The notes under the pieces: generated by a model | The model's database searches: none | Seen by the model: the letters and a program-made list of their open reading frames with translations, nothing else | What the model was told of the DNA's origin: nothing | Shown here: positions 6,145 to 12,610 of the stretch, piece after piece | Layout: every line of letters begins with the position of its first letter | How positions within the stretch are numbered: the stretch's first letter is position 1 | Assembly: GCA_900545805.1 (NCBI GenBank) | Contig: URAL01000046.1 | Location: forward strand, 1-12,610 | Reading direction: 5' to 3' | From: an uncultured Eubacteriales bacterium | GTDB lineage: Bacteria > Bacillota > Clostridia > Oscillospirales > Oscillospiraceae | Length of the DNA stretch: 12,610 bases | Position numbers and translations under genes: made by a program

Positions 6145-7593
6145 TTATCTGAGCTTTACGCAATAGTAGGACAGAAGGTAGGTTTTTTCCGACTTGTATG
6201 CATTCCATACGCGGTCGGCAAGCTCCTCGGGCTGACCGGCCTTGCGCTGGAAGGTGCGGATCTCCTCAATGACCTCCTGCATGTCATTTTCGCAGTCCTC
6301 CTCAAGGTCATAGAATCTGTCGCAATTGGTGTAGGCATACACCATGAGGCTGCGGTATCTCCCCTCGGGCTGGGCCTCGAACTCCGAGCGCATCTGAGCC
6401 ACCAGCGCGTCAAGACGGGCCATGTGGGAATATTTTATCGCTTCGATTTCGGCGGCGGCAAGCGCCTTCTTGTACTGATCGCGGCTGAGGTCGCCGGCCT
6501 GGAGGAGCACCTCCTTGGCAACGTCGGTGTAAGTCGCCTCATCGGCGATTATCCGCTGTGCGCCGTCCCTGAATATTTCAACGTCCCAGCGCGTCGTGTC
6601 AACGCCGAGCAGACGGTCTATCTGCCTGTGATAGTTTGCCGCCTCGTTTTTTATCTGCTCTGTCGTGAGGTTCTGGGCGATGACGTAGGACTTTAAAAGA
6701 TCATACTGGGCCCACACGAAGCAGCCTGCTATGACGGCCAGAAGCAGCGCAATATAGACAGCCCAGGTCGCAACGAGCTTTCCGGTGTTCTTTTTGAGCG
6801 TGTTGCGCGGATTTTCCTGCGTTTTGGCAAGCGACTCCGTCTGCGGCAGCCTGCCGGTATTGAGGTATTCCGAGTATGCATCGCAGACAGTGTTCGGGTC
6901 TCCGAACATGACCATGCGGCCCTTGTCGAGCCACAGCACCTTGTTGCACTGCGACCTGACCGCTTGCAGCGAGTGTGATACCATGAGAGCGGTCGTATCG
7001 CCGTTATCTATGATGCTCTGCATCTTCTGCTGGCTTTTTCTGCGGAAATCGCCGTCGCCGACGGCGAAGATCTCATCAAGGATTATTATATCGGGCTCGA
7101 TCATGCTGGCTATCGCAAAGGCGATACGGCTCTTCATGCCGCTCGAGAGCGTGCGGAAGGGGCTGTTCTGAAACTCGCGCATCTCCGCAAAGTCGATGAT
7201 CTCATCGTATTTGGAGTCTATAAACTCCCTGTCGTAGCCCATGAACGCACCGCGCAGATATACGTTCTCCCTGACCGTCATTTCGCGGTCAAAGCCCGTG
7301 CCAAGCTCGAGCAGCGCGCAGATCCTGCCGGTCTTCTCGATTGTGCCGGAGGCGGGGGTGAGCGTTCCGCTTATGGCCTTCATCATCGTCGACTTGCCCG
7401 CGCCGTTTTTGCCGATAACACCGAGCATATCGCCCCTTTCAAGGCTGAAGGATATGTTTTTGAGCGCCCAGAACTCGTTATTGCGCGGAGCCTTGCCGAG
7501 TATGCGCTTTACGATGTCCGAGGTCGAGCGCGAGTCCTGCTTGCGGTAGCGCACAGAGACATTGTCGAGAACAAGTATCTTGTTTCCGTCCAT
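6145..7593 (-). CDS. tagH: TagH-like ABC exporter ATPase with membrane-anchored outer domain
   Basis: A 482-residue fusion. Residues 1-245 are an ABC ATPase of the polysaccharide/teichoic-acid export type, with Walker A GKNGAGKST (61-69), signature LSSGM (149-153), Walker B IIILDE (169-174) and switch His207. After a linker, one membrane helix (about 273-295) leads to roughly 185 charged, helical residues predicted to lie outside the membrane. Bacillus TagH has the same ATPase-helix-outer domain layout, which supports teichoic-acid-type polymer export with the adjacent permease. The outer part resembles nothing I recognise in detail. AAGGAGGTG overlaps the permease stop codon and sits 6 nt before the ATG, so the two genes are tightly coupled (12-nt gap). 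The polymer could be another glycan with phosphoglycerol units. Confidence 0.85.
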   Translation of the reverse strand: MDGNKILVLDNVSVRYRKQDSRSTSDIVKRILGKAPRNNEFWALKNISFSLERGDMLGVIGKNGAGKSTMMKAISGTLTPASGTIEKTGRICALLELGTGFDREMTVRENVYLRGAFMGYDREFIDSKYDEIIDFAEMREFQNSPFRTLSSGMKSRIAFAIASMIEPDIIILDEIFAVGDGDFRRKSQQKMQSIIDNGDTTALMVSHSLQAVRSQCNKVLWLDKGRMVMFGDPNTVCDAYSEYLNTGRLPQTESLAKTQENPRNTLKKNTGKLVATWAVYIALLLAVIAGCFVWAQYDLLKSYVIAQNLTTEQIKNEAANYHRQIDRLLGVDTTRWDVEIFRDGAQRIIADEATYTDVAKEVLLQAGDLSRDQYKKALAAAEIEAIKYSHMARLDALVAQMRSEFEAQPEGRYRSLMVYAYTNCDRFYDLEEDCENDMQEVIEEIRTFQRKAGQPEELADRVWNAYKSEKTYLLSYYCVKLR

Positions 7594-7605
7594 CAGAGCA
7601 CCTCC

Positions 7606-8373
7606 TTACACATACAGCGCGATCTTGTCGCGCGCGATGCGGTAGGTAAACCAGCCGAGGAAGGCGCAGACCGCGGCCATTGCGAACATGATAAGATGCG
7701 TCGAGGGGTTCGGAATGGTCGAGTGTATGATGAGCTGGCGGAAATAATCAACGCACATATACAGGGGATTGCAGTTTAAAAGCCTGCGCATGATGCCCGG
7801 CAGGATCGACGGATCATAGAATATCGCCGAGGCGTACATGACTATGCGCGTGACGACGGGCCAGAGGTAGTTTACGTCACGGAAGAATATATACAGCGTG
7901 CTCAAAAACATGCCGATGCCGAAGTTTATGAAATAAAGACATACCATCGGGTACAGCAGATATAAAAAGCGCCAGTGGAAGCTTATATTGTCTATGGCGA
8001 CGAAGATGAAAAATACAAGCAGGGAAACGGCAAAGTCGATCGCCTGCGCGACGCTCTGCGAAACAAGGAAATAGTGCTTGGGAACGGGCACCTTGCTGTA
8101 TATCTGCGCGTTGTCGTAGAGAACGCGCATGGCGCTTCGCGTTGCCGCAGAGAAGTAGTTAAACAGCAAAAGTCCGCAGAACAGGTATATCGTGTAGTGC
8201 GGCATATTGCGGCCGAAAAACGTGCCGAAGACCACGTCCATGGTCAGCAGCAGAAACAGCGGCGAAAGCGCGCTCCAGAGTATGCCGAAGGTAGTGCGCT
8301 TGTATTTCTTGATAAAGTCTCGCCTTATAAGCTCAGAAAGCAAAAAACGGTGATTAGCTTTGTCCGAAGTCAT
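7606..8373 (-). CDS. tagG: TagG-like ABC-2 polymer export permease
   Basis: A 255-residue membrane protein with about six helices, of the ABC-2 family that exports teichoic acids and O-antigen-type glycans. The N-terminal cytosolic stretch RDFIKKYKRTTFGILWS (18-34) and the later FFRDVNYLWPVV (163-174), followed by a YDPSILP loop, are typical of TagG/Wzm-like permeases. It would form the channel for lipid-linked polymer driven by the downstream ATPase. The start at 8373 has AAGGAG (8391-8386) 12 nt upstream, a rather long spacing. The 88 nt before it hold an extended -10 promoter and a terminator-like stem, so the exporter pair can be expressed apart from the synthesis genes. Confidence 0.87.
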   Translation of the reverse strand: MTSDKANHRFLLSELIRRDFIKKYKRTTFGILWSALSPLFLLLTMDVVFGTFFGRNMPHYTIYLFCGLLLFNYFSAATRSAMRVLYDNAQIYSKVPVPKHYFLVSQSVAQAIDFAVSLLVFFIFVAIDNISFHWRFLYLLYPMVCLYFINFGIGMFLSTLYIFFRDVNYLWPVVTRIVMYASAIFYDPSILPGIMRRLLNCNPLYMCVDYFRQLIIHSTIPNPSTHLIMFAMAAVCAFLGWFTYRIARDKIALYV

Positions 8374-8398
8374 AAAACGTCAGTTCTCCTTGAAAAGC

Positions 8399-8444
8399 AA
8401 AAAACTGTGGAAAAATCACACTATCGCGCTATTATACCACAGTT
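8399..8444 (-). terminator. Terminator-like stem with a 26-nt loop
   Basis: On the minus strand AACTGTGG (8444-8437) pairs perfectly with CCACAGTT (8410-8403), which runs into a T-run of six bases (8404-8399). It would end transcripts coming from the nucleotidyltransferase gene, 18 nt after its stop. The loop contains the TATAAT of the next promoter. Confidence 0.55.
8431..8439 (-). promoter_or_regulatory. Extended -10 promoter for the TagGH-like pair
   Basis: On the minus strand TGG directly precedes TATAAT (8436-8431), the TGn extended -10 form. No good -35 box lies at 16-18 nt, which extended -10 promoters tolerate. The predicted start is near 8424, giving a leader of about 50 nt. Confidence 0.6.
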
Positions 8445-8461
8445 CTCCGCACAATTCCATA

Positions 8462-9058
8462 TTAATTTTCGGACACATAGTTCAGATAGTCCTCGGGCGT
8501 GTTGAAATCGCGTGTAAAGCTGTCGAGAATAACGAAGCTTTCGCCGATCGCACGGCCGTCAAGAGGCAGACCGGCATACAGGTGATACACCTGCCAGCCC
8601 TTGCACTCGTTTAGCTCGCCGCTGACAAATTTTCCGCGCACCTCAAGGTACAGCGAGCGGAAAAGCTCACCCGAGCCGATAAGCACGGCACATATGCTCC
8701 TCTCGCTTCCGAAAAACAGCAGCGGTCTTTTTCCTCTGTGCGCGATAACTGTTTTTATCGCGTCCTCGGAATACAGCACGTCGCCGTATAGAAAGCACAT
8801 GTCGTCGCCGATGAGCTCGGCGGTGAAGCGGTCTATCTCAAGGACATTGTTCTTCGGCTCGTATCTGCTCGCACCGGGGATATCGACGGACGTATCGTGC
8901 GAGGTGATTAAGACCTCAGCGGCCTTGTCAAACTTATGCACAAGGCGCACTGTGCGCTCAAGCAGCGTCTCACCCGAAACTCTTATATCGTGCTTTTTGT
9001 GCCCCATGAAATCGTTCCAGCGGCTGCCCCTGCCGTCGGCCATTATGACATATCTCAT
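8462..9058 (-). CDS. Sugar-nucleotidyltransferase-like protein
   Basis: A 198-residue protein with a nucleotidyltransferase fold signature: GRGSR (residues 9-13) in the N-terminal nucleotide-binding loop, followed by KKH (21-23); a metal-binding type YGDV with Asp93; and the C-terminal DFNTPEDY (184-191) common in MobA-like and sugar-nucleotide transferases. It could activate a phosphorylated sugar, polyol or choline-like group as an NDP derivative for the polymer; the substrate is not evident. The ATG at 9058 overlaps the upstream stop as ATGA, and only a weak GGGAT precedes it, so translational coupling is likely. In-frame codons upstream of 9058 lie inside the previous gene in another frame and were rejected. 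The protein is shorter than most NDP-sugar pyrophosphorylases. Confidence 0.75.
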   Translation of the reverse strand: MRYVIMADGRGSRWNDFMGHKKHDIRVSGETLLERTVRLVHKFDKAAEVLITSHDTSVDIPGASRYEPKNNVLEIDRFTAELIGDDMCFLYGDVLYSEDAIKTVIAHRGKRPLLFFGSERSICAVLIGSGELFRSLYLEVRGKFVSGELNECKGWQVYHLYAGLPLDGRAIGESFVILDSFTRDFNTPEDYLNYVSEN

Positions 9059-10104
9059 TTTATTATCCCGTGCTCGCGGTAGAAGTCTCCCAGCCTGCCG
9101 TAGCGCTGCGGCCCCCAGAGCTGGATGATGTTCACGCCAGAGGAGGTGTTGGCCTCGATGACGGTAAAGCCGTCGTCGGTCGGGAGGATGTCCCATGCTA
9201 TGATGTCAAGATAGGGGAAGGCGCGGCTTATCTCCATGACTCCGGCCTTTATCTTATCCCAATCGGGGATATAAGCGCCCTCTATCTGCGCGTTCGTATC
9301 CGGATGCGTGCGGTAGACGGTGAGATTGTGCAGCGTGCGGGCATAGCTCATCCGGCCGGTTTCAATATCGACGTTTGCGACAAGGCCGCCGCGGCTGCCG
9401 TTATCGACAGAGCCCGTCCAGTCGGCGCCTATGCGCTGCACGGCAAAGCAAAGCTCAAGCTCCTTCGTCTCGGCGCTGCGCAGGACGATCATGCGCAGTG
9501 TGTTTGCGCTGTTGGCGTAGATTTTGTTTAGATAAGCGGCCTGATGCGCGTAGGCGCAGATGAGCCACTCGGTGTCGCGGCGCAGACGCTGGGTAAGCTC
9601 TTTTTCCGTGTGCGGCTCGTCGTTGCAGATGATGCCGTGGCCGTTATATTTTACGACATACACGCCCTTGCCCTTGCCTGCGCGCACGGGCTTTACGACG
9701 AAGGCGCCCGTTTCATGCAAAAGCGCGATGAGATCGTCATAATCTGTTATGACGCGTCCGTTCATCCCGGCAAGGCGCCTGCCCTTCTTGATGCAGTATA
9801 TCTCCGGCGTTTTGCAGTAGCGCTCTATTATCTGCGTGAAAACGACCTTGTTGTTGAGCATTTCGCTGTACGGGTCGTTTATGCAGCGCGAGCGATACCA
9901 GTCAAACTCGGAAAGGTACTGCTTTTTATCGTTGTGCTTAAAGTCGTACAGAGCTGCCTGATCGACCATATAGCCGCCGAAAATGCAGTAGTAAAGTCTT
10001 GTGTGCAGCGGAAGCTTAAAGTGATTGGGCGCAAACAGTATCCTCACTATCCACAGCACCATCAATTTGATTTTGGCGAGCAATGTGCTCAGAAATCGCA
10101 TCAT
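9055..10104 (-). CDS. Sugar-transfer-associated ATP-grasp protein
   Basis: A 349-residue protein of the sugar-transfer-associated ATP-grasp family. A hydrophobic or amphipathic N-terminus (about 12-25) may bring it to the membrane. The ATP-binding part has VVKPVRAGKGKGV (136-148), with Lys138 as the likely nucleotide contact. DNGSRGGLVANVD (234-246) and HPDTNAQIEGAYIPDWD (267-283) are family features. The C-terminal active site keeps Asp305, Glu317 and Asn319. ATP-grasp enzymes join a carboxylate to an amine or similar nucleophile through an acyl phosphate, so it may attach an acid to a sugar or an amino group. The ATG at 10104 follows GGAGAGGG closely and lies 89 nt inside the upstream gene; another ATG follows at once. 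It is probably catalytically competent, with substrates unknown. Confidence 0.78.
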   Translation of the reverse strand: MMRFLSTLLAKIKLMVLWIVRILFAPNHFKLPLHTRLYYCIFGGYMVDQAALYDFKHNDKKQYLSEFDWYRSRCINDPYSEMLNNKVVFTQIIERYCKTPEIYCIKKGRRLAGMNGRVITDYDDLIALLHETGAFVVKPVRAGKGKGVYVVKYNGHGIICNDEPHTEKELTQRLRRDTEWLICAYAHQAAYLNKIYANSANTLRMIVLRSAETKELELCFAVQRIGADWTGSVDNGSRGGLVANVDIETGRMSYARTLHNLTVYRTHPDTNAQIEGAYIPDWDKIKAGVMEISRAFPYLDIIAWDILPTDDGFTVIEANTSSGVNIIQLWGPQRYGRLGDFYREHGIIK

Positions 10105-11227
10105 GTTTATCCCTCTCCATGCAGTCGATTATAAGCTCGGCGATCTTGTCGGTAGCGCGGCCCGTGAGGTCGGGCAGGTATCTGCGGCAGAAGCGCCTGT
10201 AGTTATCCATGTCGTATTCGCCTCTGTCGATAGCGGCGACAAGCTCCTTAGGGTCGCGGAATATGCAGTCGGGGAACTCATCGAAGAGCTTGACGTTCAG
10301 GCCGTTGTGGTCAAGATAGTCCTCGTAGTCGAAAAGGTAAAAGTACACGGGCTTGCCCAGAAGCGCGGCCTCGATCATTATTGCCGAATAGTCGGTTATG
10401 ACGCAGTCGCACACCGACAGAACCGTTGAGGTCGGTACCCTGTGGCAGGTGACGGCCGGGGCGAGCGACGCATAGTTTAAAAGCTGGTTCGGGTGGCGCT
10501 TTACGACGAGTATCTGATCACCGTTGAAGTCAAACGCATCGACGAGCGGCTTGGGGTCGAGCATCTGCCCCTTGCGGAAGGTCGGGGCGTACAGTACGAT
10601 CTTTTTACCAATGTACCAGGGGTAGGCCTCATAAAACCGGCGGCGGGCCTCCTCCTGACCCTCGCGCAGCTTATCCATGCGCGGAAGTCCGACGTTATAC
10701 AGAATATCGGGATCGATGTCAAACGACGCGCAGTAGAAGGGGTTGAAGGCCCTGCCTCCGGCTATGACGACGTCATAGTTGCGGTGCATGCGCATTTCGC
10801 GTGCGATCATGTCGCTGCGGCCGAATTTTTTTCCGAGCGACTGGTAGCCGGACTTTTTGATCTTGCCCATGGCGTGCCACATCTGGATGACGGCCAGTTG
10901 CTTTTTGTGGTGCAGCACCGATACGGCCGGCCAGTAGGAATCGAGCACGCACACCGAGGCCGTTGCGAGGTGATACATGCTGCGAAGCGTCGCGCCGGAG
11001 TATTCAAGCACGCTTGCAAAGCCCTTATCCATACGCTTTGTTATGATGACGATATTCGTCTCGGGTCTGAGCTCTTTAAGGCGGCGGCTTAAAAAATCAA
11101 TATCCTCCGTCACGGTGTTCGACTGACGGCTGAGGAATAAGACCTTGCTTTTGTCCGTCGGGAAGAGCTTCAGGAAAAAGTAGATGAAGTTCATCACCCA
11201 GCGCAGCAAAATAACAGCTATTCTCAT
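10016..11227 (-). CDS. CDP-glycerol:glycerophosphotransferase-like enzyme (TagB/TagF family)
   Basis: A 403-residue peripheral membrane enzyme of the Glyphos_transf family, which transfers glycerol phosphate (or ribitol phosphate) from a CDP-activated donor to a lipid-linked acceptor. An N-terminal hydrophobic segment (4-21) probably binds the membrane. Family motifs are MWHAMGKIKKSG with His118, YAPTFRKG (213-220), VVKRHP with His245, and TDYSAIMIEAALLGKP (278-293), followed by YFYLFDYEDY. The two histidines correspond to catalytic residues in TagF. The length fits a priming TagB-like or short TagF-like enzyme. AAGGAG lies 5 nt before the ATG at 11227, downstream of a good promoter. The last 29 codons overlap the ATP-grasp gene and fall beyond the conserved domain. 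Donor and acceptor cannot be told from sequence. Confidence 0.87.
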   Translation of the reverse strand: MRIAVILLRWVMNFIYFFLKLFPTDKSKVLFLSRQSNTVTEDIDFLSRRLKELRPETNIVIITKRMDKGFASVLEYSGATLRSMYHLATASVCVLDSYWPAVSVLHHKKQLAVIQMWHAMGKIKKSGYQSLGKKFGRSDMIAREMRMHRNYDVVIAGGRAFNPFYCASFDIDPDILYNVGLPRMDKLREGQEEARRRFYEAYPWYIGKKIVLYAPTFRKGQMLDPKPLVDAFDFNGDQILVVKRHPNQLLNYASLAPAVTCHRVPTSTVLSVCDCVITDYSAIMIEAALLGKPVYFYLFDYEDYLDHNGLNVKLFDEFPDCIFRDPKELVAAIDRGEYDMDNYRRFCRRYLPDLTGRATDKIAELIIDCMERDKHDAISEHIARQNQIDGAVDSEDTVCAQSL

Positions 11228-11260
11228 ACTACTCCTTTTATGCCCCGTGCGGGCACAAGT
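11228..11260 (-). promoter_or_regulatory. Leader with hairpin and ribosome binding site
   Basis: The short leader of the glycerophosphotransferase gene contains TGCCC-GCACG-GGGCA, a possible 5-bp GC stem, directly before the AAAAGGAG site. It might moderate translation, but the stem is short. Confidence 0.35.
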
Positions 11261-11272
11261 GAAAATCGACTT

Positions 11273-11301
11273 ATTATACGCGCAAGCAAAAGCTTTGTCA
11301 C
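11273..11301 (-). promoter_or_regulatory. SigA-type promoter of the glycopolymer synthesis genes
   Basis: On the minus strand GTGACA (11301-11296), a 17-nt spacer and a perfect TATAAT (11278-11273). The start is predicted near 11266, about 39 nt before the ATG at 11227. A perfect 10-nt palindrome, ACAAATTTGT (11303-11312), touches the -35 box and could be an operator. No terminator is seen after the upstream gene, so read-through may add to expression. Confidence 0.78.
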
Positions 11302-11317
11302 TACAAATTTGTTAACA

Positions 11318-12610
11318 TTAACAGAGCTTTTTACCGGCTCTCTTGAGTTCAAGCTTATGCGCAAAGTATGCGTGAACATTCTCGTTATACGTCGGGTAGC
11401 GGTGCAGATCCTGATGCGTGTTTATCTCAAGTATCTTAAAGCCGGAGTCTGTTATGACGACGTCGAAGCCGAGATATTCAAGCGGCGATATGTAGCGGCA
11501 CACCTCGGGTATGACGGAGAGCACCTCATCCCAGTGAGGGAGATATCCCTCGATCCTCGCGCCGGTGTCCGGATGGAGGGGGCAGGGGCTTATGACATGC
11601 TCCTTTATGACCTCGGCGTCGTGGAAAAAGCCCGTTTTTTCATCGACATAGGCGAAGACGCCGCCGGAGCCGATATTGTCGGTAAAGCCGGTGCTTTTTG
11701 TCCCGATGCGGAAGTAGGCGTTTTCGATAACGGGGTCGAGCCCGCTGCGGTTTATGACCATGATGCGCACTGTGCACGCGACCTCGCTGTATATTTTGCG
11801 AAGAGCGCTATGCATGACGATGTACTCGGAGATGTTATAGTAATCGTTGAGCGATGCAAAGAACGTGAGCATCTCGCTCCCGGTCTTTTCCTCGCCGTTT
11901 ACGGTGTAGCGCTCCCCGTCAAAGCCGAGCCTGTAAAAGCCTATGCCGTGCGAGCCGACGGTGGGCTTCATGGCGAGAAGCTTCCTTTCGCGCAGAAGCT
12001 CGAGCAGTCCGTCAAGGCTGCGGGGAAGATATTCGGGGCAGTCGGGCATTTTCAGAAGCTCCGTTTTTCCGTTTCGCGGAACGATGTGGTAGTAATACTC
12101 GGGAAGATACCGGCGGTATTTATCCAGACAGTAGCGCAGCGAGACCTTATCCCACAAAAGCTTGCGGTATTCATTGTTCAAGGGCCTGAGCCATTTGTAG
12201 TCGCGGTCGGACAGGCAGTCGCGCCAGTTATCCTCCGTAAGGCCGTACTGCTTTATATGGTAGGATAAAAAGCCGCGCTCGTGCGCCCATTTTTTCTCCG
12301 CTGCCGTTGTGTATTTATCGTGCATATCCTCGCGCAGAGCCCTTTTCCAGCCGCGGTACATATAGTCCATAAAGCCGCGGCGCTTTGCCCGAAAGCTCCA
12401 AAGATAGCGGTCGATTATCGTCATTGCGCGCTTAAAGCCGACAAAGCGCGGTTTTTTTGCGCGCTTAAAGCGGATGAATTCGGCGGTTTTGTCGTTAAGA
12501 TTCTCAAGGTAAGTGAGATCCGCGCCCGTATCCACGCGCAGTATCTTAAAGCCGCCGTCCGTCAGGCGAAGGGCAAAGCTCATGTATTCAAGCTCGTTAA
12601 ACTCCGCGGC
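11318..12610 (-). CDS. Tandem sugar-transfer-associated ATP-grasp protein, 5' end outside the window
   Basis: The frame is open to the window edge, so at least 430 residues are present and the true start lies outside. Counting from the internal Met at 12583, residues 100-421 are a complete ATP-grasp domain of the same family as the protein at 9055: KPTVGSHGIGF with Lys206, DNIGSGGVFAYVD (302-314), HPDTGARIEGYLPHWD (337-352) and active-site Asp374, Glu387, Asn389. The first ~45 residues in view repeat the end of such a domain (LEYMSFALRLTDGGFKIL against LEYLGFDVVITDSGFKIL), so the full protein has two ATP-grasp modules in a row. In the first module the equivalents of Asp, Glu and Asn are Ala, Arg and Asp, so it is probably inactive. 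Role: likely acid-amine ligation on a surface glycan, substrate unknown. The Met at 12583 should not be taken as the start. Confidence 0.78.
   Translation of the reverse strand, partial: AAEFNELEYMSFALRLTDGGFKILRVDTGADLTYLENLNDKTAEFIRFKRAKKPRFVGFKRAMTIIDRYLWSFRAKRRGFMDYMYRGWKRALREDMHDKYTTAAEKKWAHERGFLSYHIKQYGLTEDNWRDCLSDRDYKWLRPLNNEYRKLLWDKVSLRYCLDKYRRYLPEYYYHIVPRNGKTELLKMPDCPEYLPRSLDGLLELLRERKLLAMKPTVGSHGIGFYRLGFDGERYTVNGEEKTGSEMLTFFASLNDYYNISEYIVMHSALRKIYSEVACTVRIMVINRSGLDPVIENAYFRIGTKSTGFTDNIGSGGVFAYVDEKTGFFHDAEVIKEHVISPCPLHPDTGARIEGYLPHWDEVLSVIPEVCRYISPLEYLGFDVVITDSGFKILEINTHQDLHRYPTYNENVHAYFAHKLELKRAGKKLC

Noticed and set aside
9059..9196. An N-terminal extension of the nucleotidyltransferase to 9196
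   Set aside because: The extra residues are arginine-rich read-out of the overlapping ATP-grasp gene in another frame. The motif-bearing protein begins MRYVIMADG at 9058 with an ATGA overlap.
11240..12268. A 342-codon open frame on the plus strand
   Set aside because: It is antisense to the ATP-grasp gene and shows no recognisable domain or proper ribosome binding site; it is a by-product of codon bias.

Overview
The window looks like chromosomal DNA of a fairly GC-rich Gram-positive Clostridia member, plausibly an Oscillospiraceae- or Lachnospiraceae-like gut bacterium. This rests on AAGGAG-type ribosome binding sites, SigA-type promoters, a DUF4358 lipoprotein and a teichoic-acid-type glycopolymer locus (TagB/F-like transferase, TagGH-like exporter). 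The taxon is inferred from gene families; there is no rRNA or other marker gene. No mobile element, CRISPR array, tRNA or rRNA was seen.

Left part, plus strand (1-3343): a YkvI-like LeuT-fold membrane transporter is followed by two tandem, clearly paralogous ketopantoate-reductase-family (PanE/ApbA) enzymes. A strong GNRA-capped hairpin sits just before the first reductase, and a perfect, symmetrical terminator closes the unit. The transporter and the second reductase almost avoid the ATA isoleucine codon, while the first reductase uses it freely, so the outer two are probably the more highly expressed.

Middle (3374-5981): a cyclodeaminase/cyclohydrolase-family protein on the minus strand is divergent from a THEP1-like P-loop NTPase. 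Their promoters overlap, and the plus-strand one is a perfect TTGACA-17-TATAAT. Next comes a lipoprotein that fuses DUF4358 to an SGNH hydrolase, with its own promoter and a downstream hairpin.

Right part, minus strand (12610 down to 6145): a cell-surface glycopolymer locus. In transcription order it holds (1) a tandem ATP-grasp protein running off the window edge, whose visible first-module tail has lost the expected metal/ATP residues; (2) a promoter; (3) a CDP-glycerol:glycerophosphotransferase-like enzyme; (4) a second sugar-transfer-associated ATP-grasp protein overlapping it by 89 nt; (5) a small sugar-nucleotidyltransferase-like protein coupled by an ATGA overlap; (6) a terminator-like hairpin with an extended -10 promoter in its loop; (7) a TagG-like permease; and (8) a TagH-like ATPase with a C-terminal membrane anchor and outer domain. 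The inferred theme is making a phosphoglycerol-type polymer, modifying it by ATP-grasp ligation of an unknown acid or amine, and exporting it. The ATP-grasp chemistry is the least understood and most interesting part.

The 5950-6144 gap between convergent genes is packed with hairpins but holds no convincing gene.
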